Under the pieces are notes generated by a model. It did not search any database. It had not been told where the DNA came from and saw only the letters and a list, made by a program, of their open reading frames with translations. From contig NZKC01000068.1 in NCBI GenBank assembly GCA_002692475.1, positions 1 through 8,434 on the forward strand: a DNA stretch of 8,434 nucleotides, written 5' to 3'. The stretch comes from Candidatus Pelagibacter sp. (GTDB lineage: Bacteria > Pseudomonadota > Alphaproteobacteria > Pelagibacterales > Pelagibacteraceae). Positions within the stretch are counted from its first letter, which is position 1. The number at the start of each line of letters is the position of its first letter. Below are positions 7,528 to 8,434 of the stretch, one piece after another. A program made the translations under genes and the position numbers.

Positions 7528-7542
7528 TAGATTATAAATCTA
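7528..7542. repeat. Small inverted repeat between rpsD and the glycosyltransferase gene
   Basis: TAGATT-ATA-AATCTA forms a six-base-pair stem with a three-base loop. No U-rich tract follows it on the minus strand, so it is not a convincing terminator for rpsD. The minus-strand copy contains a TATAAT hexamer (7536-7531) that could be a -10 element about 20 bases before the glycosyltransferase ATG. No matching -35 element is present at 16 to 18 bases, and such hexamers are common by chance in DNA this AT-rich. Confidence 0.3.
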
Positions 7543-7546
7543 TATT

Positions 7547-8164
7547 TTATCTAGAATAATATTCAATAACTAGATTTGGTTCCATTACAACAGGATAAGG
7601 AACTTCTTCAAATTTTGGAACTCTTACAAACTTTAATTTTTTGTTTTTTTCATCAACTTGAAGATATTCTGGTACTTCTCTTTCTTTGTTAGCTAGGGCT
7701 ATATCTATGAAAGCTAATTGTTTTGACTTATCTCGGATTTCAATACTGTCTTCTTCTTTAACTTGATAACTGGAAATATTTACTTTTTTTCCATTAACTT
7801 TTATATGTCCATGATTTATTAACTGTCTTGCTGAAAAGATAGTTGTTGCTAACTTTGCTCTATATACGATTGCATCAAGTCTTCTTTCAAGTAAACCAAT
7901 TAAATTTTCTGCTGTATCACCTTTTTTCTTAATAGCTTTTTTATAAACATTTCTAAATTGTCTCTCATTCATGTTTCCATAATAAGATTTTAATTTTTGT
8001 TTAGCCTGAAGCTGAACTCCATAATCAGAAGGTTTAGATTGTCTTGATTGACCATGTTGTCCTGGTGGATACCCTCTTGTATTAAAGGGACTTTTTGGTC
8101 TTCCCCATAAATTAACTTTTAATCTTCTGTCTACTTTATGTTTAGAGTTTAATCTTTTTGTCAT
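7547..8164 (-). CDS. rpsD: 30S ribosomal protein S4
   Basis: The product is 205 residues, the standard length of bacterial S4. The N-terminus [26 protein letters not shown] is followed by [11 protein letters not shown], the typical S4 opening. The S4 RNA-binding domain is clear at about residues 93-155: [15 protein letters not shown], then [18 protein letters not shown]. The C-terminal part ends in VIEYYSR, as in most S4 proteins. There are no cysteines, so this is the zinc-free form. S4 binds 16S rRNA early in small-subunit assembly. It is encoded away from the alpha ribosomal operon, next to a trmJ-like gene. No Shine-Dalgarno sequence precedes the ATG, and the predicted promoter places the transcript start only about five bases upstream. 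The start is fixed by the conserved MTKRL beginning. Confidence 0.98.
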   Translation of the reverse strand: MTKRLNSKHKVDRRLKVNLWGRPKSPFNTRGYPPGQHGQSRQSKPSDYGVQLQAKQKLKSYYGNMNERQFRNVYKKAIKKKGDTAENLIGLLERRLDAIVYRAKLATTIFSARQLINHGHIKVNGKKVNISSYQVKEEDSIEIRDKSKQLAFIDIALANKEREVPEYLQVDEKNKKLKFVRVPKFEEVPYPVVMEPNLVIEYYSR

Positions 8165-8174
8165 TTAATAGATG

Positions 8175-8186
8175 GGTTTATAAACC
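8175..8186. repeat. 12-base perfect palindrome upstream of rpsD
   Basis: GGTTTATAAACC reads identically on both strands and covers the predicted -10 element in the 28-base gap between the trmJ-like gene and rpsD. It could be a binding site for a dimeric regulator, or a chance palindrome in AT-rich DNA. The GG/CC ends in such an AT-rich gap make it stand out slightly. Confidence 0.4.
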
Positions 8187-8204
8187 TACTCCTCATTTTG
8201 TCAA
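8177..8204 (-). promoter_or_regulatory. Probable sigma-70-type promoter of rpsD
   Basis: On the minus strand a perfect -35 hexamer TTGACA (8204-8199) is followed by a 16-base spacer and TATAAA (8182-8177) as the -10 element. The -35 lies in the last sense codons of the upstream trmJ-like gene. A start about seven bases beyond the -10 would leave roughly five bases before the rpsD ATG, so the transcript would be almost leaderless. The -10 sits inside a 12-base perfect palindrome. This is a motif match only and has not been tested by expression data. Confidence 0.55.
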
Positions 8205-8434
8205 TCGACCTTTTTTAGCTAAACTTGCAAATACACTTGATAAAATACGTGTTTCTTTTCGAGAAAGATCGACCCTGTAAAATAAACTTAATAAGTTCTG
8301 CATCATTTTTGGTTTTTTTTCACTGGGTTTAAAAAAATTTATTGCATCCAAATGATTAATACAAAGATCTACCATTGATTTGATATCTTTTTTAGAGGCT
8401 TGCTTAATTTTATCTGATTTTTTGTATTTAGTGT
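8193..8434 (-). CDS. trmJ: TrmJ-like tRNA 2'-O-methyltransferase, C-terminal end (5' part outside window)
   Basis: The frame is open from the window edge to the TGA at 8195-8193, giving about 79 residues of C-terminus. The ATG at 8375 is probably internal because the frame continues upstream with TKYKKSDKIKQASKK. The segment HLDAINFF, then KPKMMQNLLSLFYRVDLSRKE and ILSSVFASL, resembles the helical C-terminal extension of TrmJ-type SPOUT methyltransferases, where an HLE, GFF, NLR, LF-R and L-E pattern is usual. TrmJ methylates the ribose at position 32 of tRNA anticodon loops. The catalytic SPOUT knot domain is not in the window, so the call rests on the C-terminal pattern alone. A relative in the TrmH/SpoU superfamily with a similar tail is possible. 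It lies 28 bases upstream of rpsD on the same strand and carries the probable rpsD -35 element. Confidence 0.7.
   Translation of the reverse strand, partial: TKYKKSDKIKQASKKDIKSMVDLCINHLDAINFFKPSEKKPKMMQNLLSLFYRVDLSRKETRILSSVFASLAKKGRLTK

Noticed and set aside
7528..7542. Intrinsic terminator after rpsD
   Set aside because: The stem is only six AT-rich base pairs and no U tract follows it on the minus strand.
1..8434. CRISPR arrays, tRNA or rRNA genes, insertion sequences, phage or defence genes
   Set aside because: No spaced direct repeats, cloverleaf-like sequence, transposase or related motifs were seen, and the window is filled almost completely by the genes described.

Overview
The window looks like a piece of a streamlined, very AT-rich alphaproteobacterial genome, most probably SAR11 (Pelagibacterales). 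The reasons are the low GC by eye, gaps of 0 to 37 bases or short overlaps between all genes, the gene order purB-purC-purS-purQ-purL-bolA-grxD, and an S4 protein whose N-terminus reads like alphaproteobacterial S4. This assignment comes from recognition and has not been checked by a search.

Plus strand, 1 to 5929: a tightly packed operon-like series. It begins inside purB (adenylosuccinate lyase, C-terminal part only) and continues with purC, purS, purQ and purL. PurS, PurQ and PurL form the three-subunit FGAM synthase; PurC and PurB act later in the same route to IMP, and PurB also makes AMP. A BolA-like protein and a CGFS monothiol glutaredoxin follow with a 17-base overlap; these two families form a [2Fe-2S] cluster-handling pair. 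Next come an 87-residue single-membrane-segment protein of unknown function and an FkbM-type methyltransferase. Several junctions are TAATG or ATGA overlaps, which suggests translational coupling. Only grxD has a clear Shine-Dalgarno sequence.

Minus strand, 8434 down to 5926: the C-terminal end of a TrmJ-like tRNA 2'-O-methyltransferase, then rpsD (ribosomal protein S4), then a multi-pass membrane glycosyltransferase of the GT39/ArnT-like GT-C type. The glycosyltransferase converges on the FkbM gene, and their stop codons overlap. A near-consensus sigma-70-type promoter for rpsD lies across the end of trmJ.

The most notable feature is purL. The full 730-residue protein can be read only if one A is dropped from each of two poly-A runs (2257-2264 and 3991-3999). 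Many other A8/A9 runs in the window leave their genes intact. Homopolymer sequencing error is the leading explanation; slippage-rescued expression or real decay are alternatives. The pair of surface-glycan-type genes between core genes may mark a variable spot. I found no convincing new multi-gene system, no RNA gene, no CRISPR array and no mobile element. No stretch of 300 bases lacks a gene.
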